Shown: positions 29,530 through 41,219 of the stretch, piece after piece
Layout of the letters: each line of letters begins with the position of its first letter
Position numbering within the stretch: the first letter of the stretch is position 1
NCBI GenBank assembly: GCA_902702965.1
Contig: CACRXP010000152.1
Coordinates: 1,006,393-1,070,392 of the forward strand
DNA length: 64,000 nt
Reading direction: 5' to 3'
From: Spirometra erinaceieuropaei
Lineage: Eukaryota; Platyhelminthes; Cestoda; Diphyllobothriidea; Diphyllobothriidae
Translations under genes and position numbers: made by a program
The notes under the pieces: model-generated
What the model was told of the DNA's origin: nothing
The model's database searches: none
Seen by the model: only the letters and a program-made list of their open reading frames with translations

Positions 29530-32180
29530 CATATGCAAGCACTGTTTCGAAACAACGTAACAAGAAGGCTCATGCAAAAGAGGATAAAACTTCCTTTGTG
29601 CATTTTAGACCAACAGACGATCCTGCAGCTGCATACCCTCGCCCGGGAAAAAAGATAGAGAAACTGTAGCTTGATACTTTTTCTCATTGCGTGACTGTGG
29701 AGCAGGCAAAAATCTTATGATTCCCCCTTAACGTTGCTGTATTTACATGGGAGGAAATGTAGAGCGCAAAGTGAGCCGAGTTATGCCGAGTACGTCAGCT
29801 GAACTTCAGATCATGTCCACTCTACAAAAAGTGCCCAAACATTCGATTTTGTCCGTATAGTTTGGTTTTCATTGGTTGTCTTCTAGAAAACAAGAAACGT
29901 ACTACTCATGGTTAGTAAAATAAGTACCCTAACAGATTCCTGCGGCCAAAATGGGCGGCATACAAAGCGTTTGAAAAAATTTCTGATGCTCATATTCGCC
30001 ATCAGAATGGTCACTTCGTGCTCACCTATTCCGTTTTGCGGTTATGGCGTTGTTCTCCGTCTCCTCATTCGAAACAACGACGGAAGATAAACCTGCAATA
30101 TACCATTCCAACTGACGCTTATTCTGACCAGATGGCCCTACCGAAGAGAAAATGCTAGTCACCAATCCGCTTTGTGCGCCGAAAGTCTTATTGATTTCTG
30201 ATCGTAAACGACGTCTTCGTCATAAAAACTGCATTCGGCGCAATCTGTCGGGTTAATTCCCCTTTGGCCTTGTGTACTTAGGAAGAATTCTAAGCTAAAA
30301 TAACTGTCTCAGTACCATCCCCCCGAACCTGTTCGATTAGATAAAAATTCATCGTATTTTTTATCGTAGACGAAGTGCACGCAGTTTAAGATCGAAGTAG
30401 TGTAGCAGGCTTACTCTAACGGATATTAGATGTGTCGACGACTGCAGGAATTAACACTTTTTGAATTCTATTTTCTCAATTAAATGGTTGAATTTAGAAG
30501 ATGTGACTAGCAACATTTACACAAGCGAGGATATTTTTTTAGCAGAATGTTGTCTGCATTTCCGAGTTAACCAGTTAGATTTTTGTCAGCAAATACAACC
30601 TATCGTTTGCTTTGATGCACGCCAAATTCCGGATATATACCAATGCGCTTGACATGCCACGCAGCCATTAATCTTGAGCCCTCAAACGCGCCCGACAACT
30701 TTTCTGATGAATTATTTTTCCAAAGTTTCGGAGAGATCCGGGGGAGATTGCGTGCGATTCATCCTCATTTAAAAAATGCACCTTACTATTCGGTGAACTC
30801 ATAGGATAGTAATAACTCTCTTACTTTTTATGCAAAAAATGAGCACTGTAAAGGACGTACGGATAAGACGGCATTTGAACCCGGAAAATTTGATGAGCAA
30901 GTCTTTTCTCTACGTCGCGGGACAAATACTCAAAGCGTAATTGTAGTCTAGTGGTAAGGTAAATTTTACCAATACAGAGCCATTAATCAGTATTCGTAGC
31001 TGCTATTGAAAAACAATGCAGTAAAAAACACTCCGTAACAGAAAACGTGGAAAGCAGATAAATCTCCGTCTTGACTGTTGTGACCGTGTAACATGACAAA
31101 CATCTTCGTGCTTCGTACGTAACTTAATGGTGGCTAGTTAAACTTTGTTTTCGGAGTCCCCGAACAACCGTCCTGTTCGGCGAAAGTGAAATTACCGACA
31201 GATCACGGCCACGTTTAAACGAAAATAGATGCGGTTTAACTTTAGTACGCGGACTACCTTTCTTGCTTTATGCCAAAGTTCATTGCACTCTCCTAGAGGG
31301 CAAATAATACGGAGGTAAAATAATTCCAAGGAATGTAGATGAGAGCTTCTTTAGTGACGTGACCTTTACTTCCCTTCCCACGGGGAGGTCGACAGGATTT
31401 TACTGCAATAAACGCAAACATTTTCTTAGTTCTTTTAAGCTAAAGCCCTCGTTTTGCAAAATTACCGAAAATATTCCGTTCAAAAACAACATTTTTCCTC
31501 GCAGTGGAGTGTAACAAGGACAAAAAAAATGAACTTCCAAAAAACAGGACACAAAGTACAAGTACACCTTATAAATGAAAGCGTCCAGAAATGGGCGGTG
31601 AATTGATGAGAGCTTTCATTTTTTAACCGGAAAGAACGCGAGCATACATCTTTCGGCGGTGGATACTGGAGCAGCTAAGTATATTGTTTTCTGGCTTTCT
31701 GCCGACTATTCACGGGGGTGTATCTACTTCGTGATGAAATATAGTCGTTTATGAGACTCCAGAGTTGCATCCAAGAAAGATATAAATTCTGCTAGGCGGT
31801 GCATAGCAGAAATAAGGTGTTTGCAAACGCTCAAACGCTACCGTCACTTTTCGCAATACACGTTAGGCACTTACAGCACTGCGAAAGTAAAGAGAGTCCG
31901 CTGATTTGGAGCTTTGAATACGCAGATGCTGACTTTTCTGGCGGAGGGGCTTGGGTTGCGGGAAGCGGTATTCTCTCTAAAACATCATCAAAGCATGCAA
32001 GTATAACAATCGAAAACTCGTTTTATTACCCATTTGGGAGGCCGAAATCGTGACATTGCGTTCTGTAATCAGGAGAAATAGATAAATAGCCCTTCCAAGC
32101 ACATTTTAATGGGAATCCCTACTCGTAGTTGCCGACATACTTAAATAAAAATTACGTCACCTCTCGATAAACTACTTATA
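29530..32180. other. Unannotated AT-rich sequence
   Basis: About 2.6 kb with frames of at most 84 codons (31799-32053), none recognisable. No repeat families of the window identified. Confidence 0.4.
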
Positions 32181-32218
32181 TATATTGGCAGAATGCTATT
32201 ACCGACAAAGACAAGGGA

Positions 32219-32263
32219 GACTGGAATGGCCATTTCTGGCTTATTAGCCGTCGTCAGTCAGCC
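32219..32263 (-). ncRNA. Hammerhead ribozyme motif, left piece
   Basis: CTGACGA, stem II GGC/GCC, GAAA and the ATT triplet are intact on the minus strand. Stem I has a mismatch at its innermost pair (GGCTGA opposite CCAGTC), which would weaken it. Confidence 0.6.
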
Positions 32264-32393
32264 ATCACCAAGCCCGGAGTGTGGAACACCCGAGCATCGA
32301 ACTCGCAACCTGTTGTTGGGTAGAGGCGTGGACTTCTAAAGCAACAGGTCGCGAGTTCGATGCTCGGGTGTTCCACACTTCGGGCTTGGGTAT

Positions 32394-32438
32394 AGCTGGC
32401 TGACGACGGCTAATAAGCCAGAAATGGCCATTCCAGTC
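32394..32438 (+). ncRNA. Hammerhead ribozyme motif, right piece
   Basis: CTGACGA (32400-32406), stem II GGC/GCC with a TAATAA loop, GAAA (32421-32424), a minimal stem III and the ATT triplet. Stem I pairs CTGG with CCAG plus a G-T wobble. The predicted cut is after 32432. Confidence 0.65.
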
Positions 32439-32576
32439 TCCCTTGTCATTGTCGGTAATATCATTCTGCCTGTATATCATGCGCCGCTGTGCGGCTGCTG
32501 GTCGGGCTCGAGAGAGAGCCCTTAAGACACAACGGAACGAGTGAGTTCCGTATGAACGATCGTTGAGCGCTAACTA

Positions 32577-32577
<1 letters not shown>

Positions 32578-32612
<35 letters not shown>
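32578..32612. repeat. (TA)n microsatellite, SINE tail
   Basis: A pure TA run directly at the 3' end of the plus-sense SINE. The TA run at 2761-2780 is in the equivalent place. Confidence 0.9.
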
Positions 32613-32616
<4 letters not shown>

Positions 32617-33180
32617 TTGCAGTCTCCGAGCAATCTATTGGATAGTGTTCCGCGACAGGCGAGGTATTGAATCGGCTTCTGCTGCCGTTCAGCCGATAAC
32701 TGTCGACTATTCCAATTGTATTGAAATCTTAGGGACTTAATAAAGTCTTTGTTGTTCATAGTATTAATTTGTTCTTCAAGCGTCGTGAAATAAGCAGGGA
32801 GGTTGCATGTTGCATGGAAGTCCTGCTACCAGTACGAATAAAGACACTGGTTCTGACTATGGCTCAGCTTGTCTAGTCTCAATGTTTTAGTACATACGAT
32901 TGTGCGATTACCTTCTTTGTCGATAGTCAAGTTTTCGAAATATTTCGTTATACATAAAGCACCTCGATAATCTTTGATACGAGAGTAATCAGTTGAAAAT
33001 CGTGCAGATGGCATTTGTAGGCTGTACTTTTTCTAAGAAGTTGGATTCGCCTCACTGGCGGCCTTATCCTACCCAGGCAAAAACACGGTATTGGTTTACA
33101 TAAATTTCCCAAATATGGGTTGTCTTTTTTACGAAATTGTTACTGCTTAAATATGGCTTACTGTTAAAATATTCCAATAT
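32613..33180. other. Unannotated sequence
   Basis: No frame above 62 codons and no known repeat. Confidence 0.35.
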
Positions 33181-33182
33181 AA

Positions 33183-33430
33183 TGGTAGGGGAGGGGACGC
33201 GCACCGATCGTTCATACGGAACTCACTCATTCCGTTGTACCTTAGGGGCTCTCTCTCTCTCTCGAGCCCAAACAGCAGCCGTACAGCGGCGCATGATTTA
33301 GGCAGAATGGTATTATTGACAAAGACAAGGGAGACTGGGGTGGCCACTTCTGGCTTATTAGTCGTCGTCAGCCTGTCATTCCCAACCCCGAAGTGTGGAA
33401 CACCTTGGGCTCGAACTCGCGACCTTCTGA
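33183..33430 (-). repeat. Ribozyme SINE, 5'-truncated copy
   Basis: Minus-sense copy from the tail (gacgcgcaccgatcgttc) through the ribozyme region to the box-B block (gggctcgaactcgcgacct), where it stops. The hammerhead remnant (33333-33377) has GAAG in place of GAAA and weakened stems. Confidence 0.8.
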
Positions 33431-33855
33431 TATGTGCTACTCGATAACGTCTCCAGTATCCTGTTGAAATGCGACTTACGTTAACCCTACATCTTGTTAA
33501 GACACAATTTTAACGTGCTCAAATAAAAATCCCTAGAAACGTACTTTAAAGGAAAATTAATTTAATAAATTATCATTAAAATAACAATAAAGTGTTGGTT
33601 CACAAAATTGCTCTGGAGACGATAGTCAGGTCCTAGACGATGATTTGGTCCAAAGTGCAAACTTAATTGGAGACGGCTGAAAGCACGGTAGTACCCGATA
33701 TGACCTACTTTCATTACGGGATGAGTATTCTCCTCTGAGAATTCGAGTCATCTCCAGCAACCATAATGGTGGTTAACAAAGTAAGACGTAAGCACTGGTA
33801 TCAATGACGGCAGAATGCCCCATATATTTCTGGAGATCTTGCACTGACTTACAGG
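33431..33855. other. Unannotated sequence
   Basis: Nothing recognised. Confidence 0.35.
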
Positions 33856-33859
33856 GAAA

Positions 33860-34010
33860 TTATGTTTGAAAATGGGGGCTAGGACTGGAGCTCAATCTAG
33901 TACACGGGAATAGGTACCTCTTGGAATGCGGCGCAAGGTCTATAGTACGAGGGTACTTATACCCGTGTCCTGCTGAGGTTCCAATGGATTCCGTGTTGTG
34001 GAGAGCGGGT
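33860..34010 (+). repeat. Inverted repeat partner A (acgagggtatttatacccg family)
   Basis: The block gaataggtacctc, gcggcgcaaggtc, tatagtacgagggtac, ttatacccgtgtcc, gaggttccaatgg is found again in reverse orientation at 35935-36110 with moderate divergence. A weaker relative lies near 40540-40680 (tataatacgagggcaccc). Element type unknown. Confidence 0.65.
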
Positions 34011-35930
34011 AAAAGTTATTACTGGCCTGTTTCTTAGCATTAATTGCATTACCAAACCTGTGCGAAGTGTCCTAAAGTGCAGTAATGACGCACATAGACA
34101 AACCTCGTTTAAATGGGCCGAAATAATTTTGCCGTTTGGAAATTTTATGACCTGACATCAAAGTGACTTTCGCCGAATGGTCATTTTTAGTTTTTAACAT
34201 GCGAGACATTACTTTTTGTGCGGTCTAGTCCCTTCAGGTACAGCACTTAGAGATGGGACGAGCAAAACATTGGCAATTTCAGCAAAATATCAATATTTAA
34301 AGGGTCACTCTCTCAAGCATTCGTGATTGTAGAACGGAGCCGAAAAGTGAGGAAAGACTGTGAGAATAGCCGTACTATGAAAAGAAATGCATTCTCATCT
34401 GCTTGAGACAGAAAAATATCCGTATTTTGTTTTAGAAGCTTGAAGGAAACGGCTAAAAGCTCCAACATTTTTCCTAACTTTATCGTGCAAATTATAAAAC
34501 CCACAGACCTATGTCAATATAATTCAGTATTTGGTTCGTCCTTTAAAAGGCAACTTAGTAAAGAAATTTCTTCTAGTTGACGGGCATTGCGTTCGTCACT
34601 GGCTCCTTATAGGCGTCCAGTTTATTCGGGGGTGAGGTTTCTTGTTTTTGGTGAGTCTTCAAATGTGACGCCTGAGCGCTCACTACTGCGACAGACGTCC
34701 CCAAGCATTATCTTATTTGAATGGTTTTTACAAACAAATAATAAAGAATCTGCCTTTGTGGGCAATCAGTTGATAATCAGTAATAATTCAAGGCTAACTT
34801 GAAGGCCAACGTAGTCAAAAATAAAGGAAACGTGCATAGTAATTCCACGGGAGAAATGGTATGTTTATGATTACAGCTGTCAATGATACTTAAACGTATT
34901 TGTCAATAGTTCGCCTGTCAACATGTGCCTTTGGAAAACTGCGTCCCTTTCAAGCCCTTATCAATGAAAGCAGGCAAAATCCTGTTTACTTTGTTGAATC
35001 GCATCTCAAACAATGCAAAAGACTAGAAAATACAACGAATTCTCGGGAAATTATTTTGGAATGTATACTCAGAATGTAGGTTATTAGCAAACCGCCATAC
35101 CTAACATTACACTTCCTCTCTAAAGAGGTTTAAATTTAAACCTCAATAAAGCGTAATTGCAAAACATTATTCTAATTTTGCCGTCACGTCTTCTCGGTTT
35201 TTGCATGGGCGGGTCTTCTGTGCATGACAAACTGAAGTTTGTTAAATGACCACCATTTTTGACGTTCTTTGCATTTTCCGTCTCTTGAAAAAATGGCATT
35301 TCTGCACAACTTAATATTACCTTTAGTCGTTTTTCTATGTTTTCAATGGTGGTAAAATTATTATTTATAAATATATGCGTTGTGTCCATGCACTGTTATC
35401 GGTTTTCGAGTGGTTAACAAGTGTTTGTAAATTTTGGCATCTTTCAAGTGTTACGTAAAGTGCGGTCACGATGTGATATGAATGCTACTTCGATTTAACA
35501 TTTCGTGCATGCAGCTGAGGTCACACTCAGATTAAGCAAAGCATGCTTAAGAATTTCTATTATCTGACATGGGAATTACGCGTTTGTTCGCCTGGACATC
35601 CGCTCAAGTCAGTGATAATTCGCGTAACTTTTACTACAACGTTTAGTTAAGGCTTCGATTCGAGCGCGAAACAACTGAGCCCTCCCATTCTGGAGGCAAG
35701 AATCACACAGTGGACAGCAGGCGTCATTCGGCGGTCTGGTAGTTGTCTTTTTTAGTGTTCCTAGTGTGTGGTCCTGGTATTGATTGTCTTTCCACTCTTC
35801 GAAACTAAAGATTATTTGGTACAATACAGTCAAGACAGCAGGAGGCAGGTCTTTATCTGCATAATCGAAGATACTAACTCCAACTGAAAGTACCAGCAGG
35901 CTTGCGAAGTCACATGTACAGCTCTCGCTT
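34011..35930. other. Unannotated AT-rich sequence between inverted repeats
   Basis: Frames up to 89 codons (35120-35389, minus), none recognisable. If the flanking inverted repeats belong to one element, this would be its interior of about 1.9 kb, but it shows no transposase or reverse-transcriptase motif. Confidence 0.35.
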
Positions 35931-35934
35931 CATA

Positions 35935-36110
35935 CGATTTTACCAAGACTCCAGCCCCATCCATTGGAACCTCGGCTGGACACGGGTATAAATACCCTCG
36001 TACTATAGAGGACCTTGCGCTGCATTTTGCGAGGTACCTATTTCCATGTCCTGGATTGAGTTCTCGTTCTAGCATAATTCCCCTGAAAGTTTGTGCAAGA
36101 ATTCCTGTAA
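35935..36110 (-). repeat. Inverted repeat partner B (acgagggtatttatacccg family)
   Basis: Reverse complement relation to 33860-34010: ccattggaacctcggctgga, cacgggtataaataccctcg, tactatagaggaccttgcgc, gcgaggtacctatttcc. A minus-strand frame of 126 codons (35830-36210) crosses it and is not recognisable. Confidence 0.65.
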
Positions 36111-36114
36111 TATG

Positions 36115-37005
36115 CCAGGCGCTTGCATATAATCGTGTCCCACCGGGACCTCTTCGAACTCTCTCGTTTAACAGTCGCCAAGACAGCCTAGGCGGCATCA
36201 GACCTTGCAATAGGCAGCTATAAACAGAGTCGATCCAGATGGCTCAGGGGAGGTTTACAAAAGAATGAGGGCTCTTTTAAAGCAAAGACACCGTTCAAGC
36301 ACTCGACCGTAATGCCCACATTCCTGCTTGGTCCTCAGACTATCTCGCTGCCATCGGAAAGGTGCCCGGAAAGTAGGTAGTTAAATGAAAACAAACTTCA
36401 ACGCCACAGTGTCTTGTCAAGTCAAGCCTTTTTGCTGTGAAAATAGCTAAATGTTCTGTTTTTGATTTTTGGTTGACTTATATGTTTTTCACCAAACGCG
36501 CATGGAACTTCTGAAATTCTTTTGTTTACTGCGTACGGCGTGGGAATAAAAACCGCCGTGCTTTCAGCCTGCGGATGACGAAAAGCAGCAAGCATAGCGT
36601 TTGAACTTCTTATCCTTATTTAGGCTATGGGTGTGCAGGATGATATAAATCTGAACGGAGTCAGCATAGTGAGAGTAGCAGACTTTACTGTTTTTGTTGC
36701 CATCTTCTTCAACCTCTGTCAGAAGGCCTCGTTCAGGTTATGGAAGTGACTGTTACCAATGAAAACGGATGAGTTTAGCCTGACCCTTAGCCAGACAAGT
36801 CGGACATGGACCAATAGCAACAATCCAAGTAATTTAATTAAGTCGGTTTCACTTGCCCTGAACTTTTGCATTTGATGCTGATCGATAGTTCGTGACTTCG
36901 TGCTACTGAGCAATGGAAGTGGCGCAAATCCATTTCAGCAAGGTGACTTATTGACTAAGCATTTAGCTGGAAAATAAAAAAAGAACTAAGGACGAGTCAG
37001 ATTTA
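36115..37005. other. Unannotated sequence
   Basis: No recognisable frame or repeat. Confidence 0.35.
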
Positions 37006-37010
37006 TTAAA

Positions 37011-37058
37011 CTGTTGACCTTTCGCTGGGCATGATCTGCCCGCCCTCATCAAGGCGTT
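37011..37058 (-). ncRNA. Hammerhead-like motif before AATAAA-type signal
   Basis: On the minus strand, TTGATGA (first core base C to T), a GGGC/GCCC stem II, CGAAA and a GTC triplet, followed by aacagtttaataaatc. The order of ribozyme then AATAAA matches the PLE 3' ends at 40067 and 13996. Stem I is not convincing. Confidence 0.35.
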
Positions 37059-37059
37059 A

Positions 37060-38830
37060 AGTGAAAATTGTTCGCCGAAATAGCTGACCTTGTGCTAATT
37101 AATTTTTTTATTTTTTCGCTGTCTTGGCCCTTTTGGCTGTTTGACAGCTCGACAATTGCGCACGCTACTAGTCACCACTTTAATGGGAGGTACAGGAGCC
37201 TCTGCGGACTTGTTTCATCTGGTGTTCATTTTTCTCCTTGCCCAGCTCGGTACACAACTTCTGCTTCTGTTTGATCTTGTGCATTTAATGTTTTGGCAAT
37301 GCTGAGTCGACGGAGCTTTCCGGCACATCTGCATGTTAGCCAATAGATTTCCGTGCACTCTTATTCTTCCTTAAGTTATTCTTTCCTCAATCCCTCAAAT
37401 TCGCCCAGCAGGGACGAAGTAGACGTTGAGGAAACTAGTTCAGCATACCCTCAACTCACATCAAGGCTACGACTATCATCTCGCAAAAGTTATAGCCTTC
37501 GTTTGCGCATGACATCCTGGTATTCTCTCGAAAAATGCATTTACAGTACCTGACCGACTAAAAGTGACGTATCTCATGGAATCTTAACGAAAATTTTAAA
37601 ATGTTTTTGACTACTAATCTCTAATCAGTCGGACGCCAGCCGAGTTGCACCAAAATACAAAACATAGAGTGAATGAACTTCAGCCAAACGAAAACACAGA
37701 CGGGATATTTGAAGTACAGATACTGGTGTACAATTATGGTTCAAGACGATTATTATCATAATAAATTGTTTTCATACGGGTTAACGTTGACGTATACTCA
37801 AATTTGTAAACATTTTGCCGAGAAAAACAACTATGAAATGTATTTTACATGAAAAAAGCTCATTTTCTGGAACAGCATACGCGAACAGGCGACATACACA
37901 ACATGTCAGGTATCCCCAAATGATCATCTCAATTTACTTGATCACCTGTGATGAGCCAACTGACCCTATGCATTAACATAAACGAACTGTGCTCATACTG
38001 AGCTTTACGGACGGAGTATATTATTCTTTTCGACTTCTGGCATTGCATGAGGCGGAGAATATGAGGGAACGATTGAGTGGTAAGGCTGCTTTATGCAGTT
38101 TCGCAGAACGACAATGCAACTTTAGATCATCGGTTTTGATTTTTACATTGGTTTACCATGCCAAACAATTCACGAGCTCATCCTACGAGGATTATCCTAT
38201 TTTGAATATCAACATTGTCCGAAAATGGCAGTGTCCCACATGCGTTTATACTGTAAGACGAAGAAATTGATCCCATATGTAATACCGAAGCTATGTTGAG
38301 TATGGTGGTTCAGCTGGTTTCGGCGAAAGCAGGGAATCTACAGACACTCATTAAATAGTACTATTGACAAAAAACCCAGAGCAGTACGAAATGCTTTTAG
38401 TCGGGAAGAAGTAAGACGCTCTTAAAATAATCTTCGACATCATCTTAATTGTTAGTTTGGGTTGAGGCAAAACCGCACTTCACTGCGCTTATTAGACACA
38501 GAGAGCACTTTTGTGTAACGAATAATTGCTTTTGTCAGGTTATCGCCGTTACAAGCTGCATGTTGCAAAAACTGGCTGGGTGGCGCATAAATGCGGTCGA
38601 GATGACCACTCCGGTTAGGGATGTAGGCGAAAAAACAGTTAGGCATGGGAACAACACCACATGTTGTTGTGGTTTTTTGTCGAACTGCGGGCATACTGCC
38701 TGCGTCAAGCTTGTCTGGGCGAACATATCACTGATTTTAGAAATACCTCGTTAACAAGTACTGTAAAGATGCAAGATCTAAACCACAGGCGAGGAGCAAT
38801 CAGGCTGGATATATCGCATAAACGTCTCAA
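37060..38830. other. Unannotated sequence
   Basis: A + frame of 101 codons (38449-38754) is unrecognised. A fragment near 37570 (atctcatggaatcttaacg) may be a scrap of the TA fold-back family. The minus strand just upstream of the hammerhead-like motif could be the 3' end of an unidentified retroelement. Confidence 0.35.
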
Positions 38831-38836
38831 TACATA

Positions 38837-39806
38837 CATTGCGTGACCGATCTCACGAAATGTTGGCAAAAATTCTGAAATGCGTTTTCGATTAAGAAGA
38901 ATTACTTATGTTCGGTTGTAAAACTGATTATCTTGCGACATAATCCTATAATATTTCGGACTCCTTACGATGCTAGTTTTCCAGTGCACAGCTTTTCAAT
39001 CTAATGTGAAAACCGTACTCCGCAAGAAATTACTACTTAGGCAACATGCATTTTTCACACTGGTTTTCGATGATCTTGCAAATTTAAATATGTTTTATAG
39101 GAAGCACGAACGAAAATAGGTTTTCTTGCAGCCGTTTGATAGGGAATCGAATTATCTTCTTATTTTATACTCGAAGAAGGATTATAATTAGATTCTAAAA
39201 AGTTTTATAATTTCCCGAATAATTTGGAGCCTAATCAGCTGTTGCATTAGGGCCTAGTGATTTCAGTCTACAAGGTGTATGAGTTCCGCGCAAAGGAAAT
39301 GTCCTATTCTTCTATGCCTTTAAAAAATAACATATAGAGTCCATAACATTGTGCAATTGATGTGAACCATGTTGTACATTTCACGAGAAGCAGTGGTTGA
39401 CGAAGGGGTACAGTGCTGTATGAATGGACATTGCACGGTCGAAAAAATCTCATAATTAGAAACCTTTTAAACCTAATTGTTGTACTTCTTCGAGCATAAG
39501 CTATGAAGATAATTGGATTCCCTATCAAACGGCTGCAAGAAAGCATATTTTTGTTCGTGCTTTCTATAAAATATATTTAATTTTGCGAGACCATCGAAAG
39601 TCAGTGTGAGGAATGTATGTTACTTAAGTAGTAATTTCTTGCCGAGTACGGTTCTTACAGGAGATTGGAACGCAGTGCATTCAAAAGCTAACATCCTACC
39701 AAGTCCGGAACATTAAAGGATTTATAACCGCACTTAAGGAATCCTTCCTAACCGAAACCGCATTTCAGAATTTTGGCCAACATTTCATGAAACTGGTCAC
39801 TCACTG
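38837..39806. mobile_element. TA fold-back element, complete, 970 bp
   Basis: Begins CATTGCGTGACC after TA (38835-38836) and ends GGTCACTCACTG before TA (39807-39808). The arms are imperfect inverted copies through atgttggcaaaaattctgaaatg, ggttttcttgcagccgtttgat and related blocks. Non-coding; the two frames are repeat-derived. Confidence 0.8.
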
Positions 39807-39809
39807 TAA

Positions 39810-40030
39810 GTAGTAAGATTTGCGTTATTACATTCAGGTTTTACAGCCAAATACTACAAGAGTTTTAGCCCTATGCAAATGAAAGGATTTGGGTCGGTTA
39901 AAGACAGTGAATCGCTGAAAACAAGTACCAAGTCATTCTCTATTGAGCAGGCATGCAGCACATTTTAGATGGCGGCTTTAGGTTATTGTCAGCAGAAGCG
40001 GAAAGGTGAGTCTCAGGAAGCGGTTGAGAT
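39810..40030. other. Spacer between fold-back and PLE remnant
   Basis: Contains an ATG followed by a good GTGAGT donor (39969-40010), but this joins the inverted PLE remnant and I do not regard it as an exon. Confidence 0.35.
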
Positions 40031-40034
40031 GAAG

Positions 40035-40420
40035 AAGACGCAGTCGCTGAATCATGAGGTTTATTCGCCTGACATTTCAGCTCTTCACTTGAATCCATCA
40101 TCAGAGGGAGACTCCGATAAGAATGACGGACGCCCAAAATTGCGGCATTCGGACGGACAAGCAAGTATCACGCCAATTACGACCGTCAGAAGTGAATGTG
40201 GTATCTGCTAATTATGGTTATTCTATGGTGGCATGGCAACTGCATTCTCTGCACACTGCCGAACTTCCGTGTACATAACCGTTATTTGCGAGTGTCGTTG
40301 ATTTTGAGGTCAAATGGTAACCCGAAACATCAGACGAATAAAGTCCTTGTTCCTACTTTGGTTCACGTCATTCATTACGCCCAATATTGTAGCCCCCAAT
40401 CAACATGTCATAAACTTGTT
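40035..40420. repeat. PLE 3' regions in head-to-head inverted arrangement
   Basis: The + strand 40150-40420 follows the 3' region of the PLE at 13860-14060 (ccaattacgaccgtcagaag, catggcaactgcattctctg, cccgaaacatcagacgaataaag). The minus strand 40110-40035 carries the same terminal sequence in the opposite direction (ctctgatgatgg, gctgaaatgtcaggcgaataaacc). Two 3' ends facing apart imply an inverted insertion or snap-back cDNA. The 74-80 codon frames here are non-functional. Confidence 0.6.
40067..40108 (-). ncRNA. Hammerhead-like motif at PLE 3' end, both core boxes intact
   Basis: Minus strand: CTGATGA, a 19-nt stem II segment with TTCA/TGAA pairing, GAAA, a GTC triplet and AGGC followed by gaataaacc. 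Stem I pairs CCT with AGG only. The related motif at 40300-40335 (+) keeps GAAA and ATC but has lost the CTGATGA box. Confidence 0.45.
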
Positions 40421-40539
40421 TATTTTGAATTTTAGGGAAGGACAGAGCCAAATAAACACTGGCGTTCCTTCCTTCGCAGCAGGCTTTAGGTAGAACACGG
40501 CGACATGCAACTCTCGCATGGCAGATGGTCTTGCGTTAA

Positions 40540-40680
40540 GTTTTGGGGTGGTACCCATTTCCACGCCCTAACCATTAGCCTAACATTAGTCGTAACCTTG
40601 ATCCGATCCTAACCGACCTTGCAATTAGGTTTAAGTTTACCTATAATACGAGGGCACCCACTCTAGTTTCCTACCTCGCA
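40540..40680. repeat. Degenerate telomere-like (CCTAAC) repeats
   Basis: gccctaaccattagcctaac, gatcctaaccgacc and neighbours are C-strand TTAGGG variants. They are followed by a block related to the acgagggtatttatacccg family. The region near 56019 shows a similar start (ttccgcgtcctaaccgtaac). Confidence 0.55.
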
Positions 40681-40979
40681 CTATAACACATCTGCCATGC
40701 GTAAACTGTGCGGACTCGCAGAACTTCATGGATGGTTGCCAAACGATGGAGCAGCTTGATTCTTTTCTGGACTGTATCGGGCTACGACAAATTTCCACTT
40801 ATTTCCATATGGTATTTTTTCTTTATTAAATGTCATCTTTTTTTGATCGGAAATGCTGCAGTGTGGTCCATTTGCCTGTAGGAAACCAGTTTGCATGTAG
40901 CGCGCGAAGAGTTTTCTTTAGATAGATTAATCATCTCACCGAAGCCGTTCTCAGGTCGCTATAGTTTCATCCTTTCTAC

Positions 40980-41070
40980 GGGATATTGTGGGAAGATAGA
41001 TTAAGATAAGTGCTGCGAGAGTCTCCTTCGCTAACAGTTAATTCACGCGCAAGTCACAGATGCCTTTGTG
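40980..41070 (+). repeat. Short dispersed repeat (gcgcaagt family)
   Basis: ataagtgctgcgagagtctcc and ttcacgcgcaagtcac match the copies at 4110-4290 and 8490-8660. Confidence 0.45.
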
Positions 41071-41117
41071 GGTAGGGGTTGTTCTAATCGACTGTAATAA
41101 ATGTGATATTGTTTCAG

Positions 41118-41219
41118 GACCATGAGGTTTTTCAGCAGGAGATGGCACGTTGTGAATGTGCAGAGTTGAAAGCCTGCTTACGTCAAGAAGCGGATGAGCT
41201 GTTTCTACATCAGTTATAG
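41118..41219 (+). CDS. Possible exon with coiled-coil-like sequence
   Basis: After gatattgtttcag an open frame of 33 codons reads DHEVFQQEMARCECAELKAC and continues LRQEADELFLHQL to a TAG at 41217. The residue pattern is coiled-coil-like and continues past the stop (DLRDQFVTLQ), so this is either a true C-terminal exon or a pseudoexon broken by the stop. The protein is unknown. Confidence 0.25.
   Translation, partial: DHEVFQQEMARCECAELKACLRQEADELFLHQL

Larger units (their letters stand above)
32185..32577. repeat. Ribozyme SINE pair, head-to-head inverted
   Basis: The left piece (32185-32320) is the ribozyme and head half in minus sense. The right piece (32335-32577) is head, ribozyme and complete tail in plus sense. 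They meet at a short hinge around the aacctgttg / caacaggtc block of the tRNA head. The right piece ends cgctaactacca and runs directly into (TA)n. Each piece carries a hammerhead. Confidence 0.85.

Noticed and set aside
39969..40010. ATG exon with consensus GTGAGT donor
   Set aside because: It joins the inverted PLE 3' remnant and has no partner exon; the donor match is probably chance.
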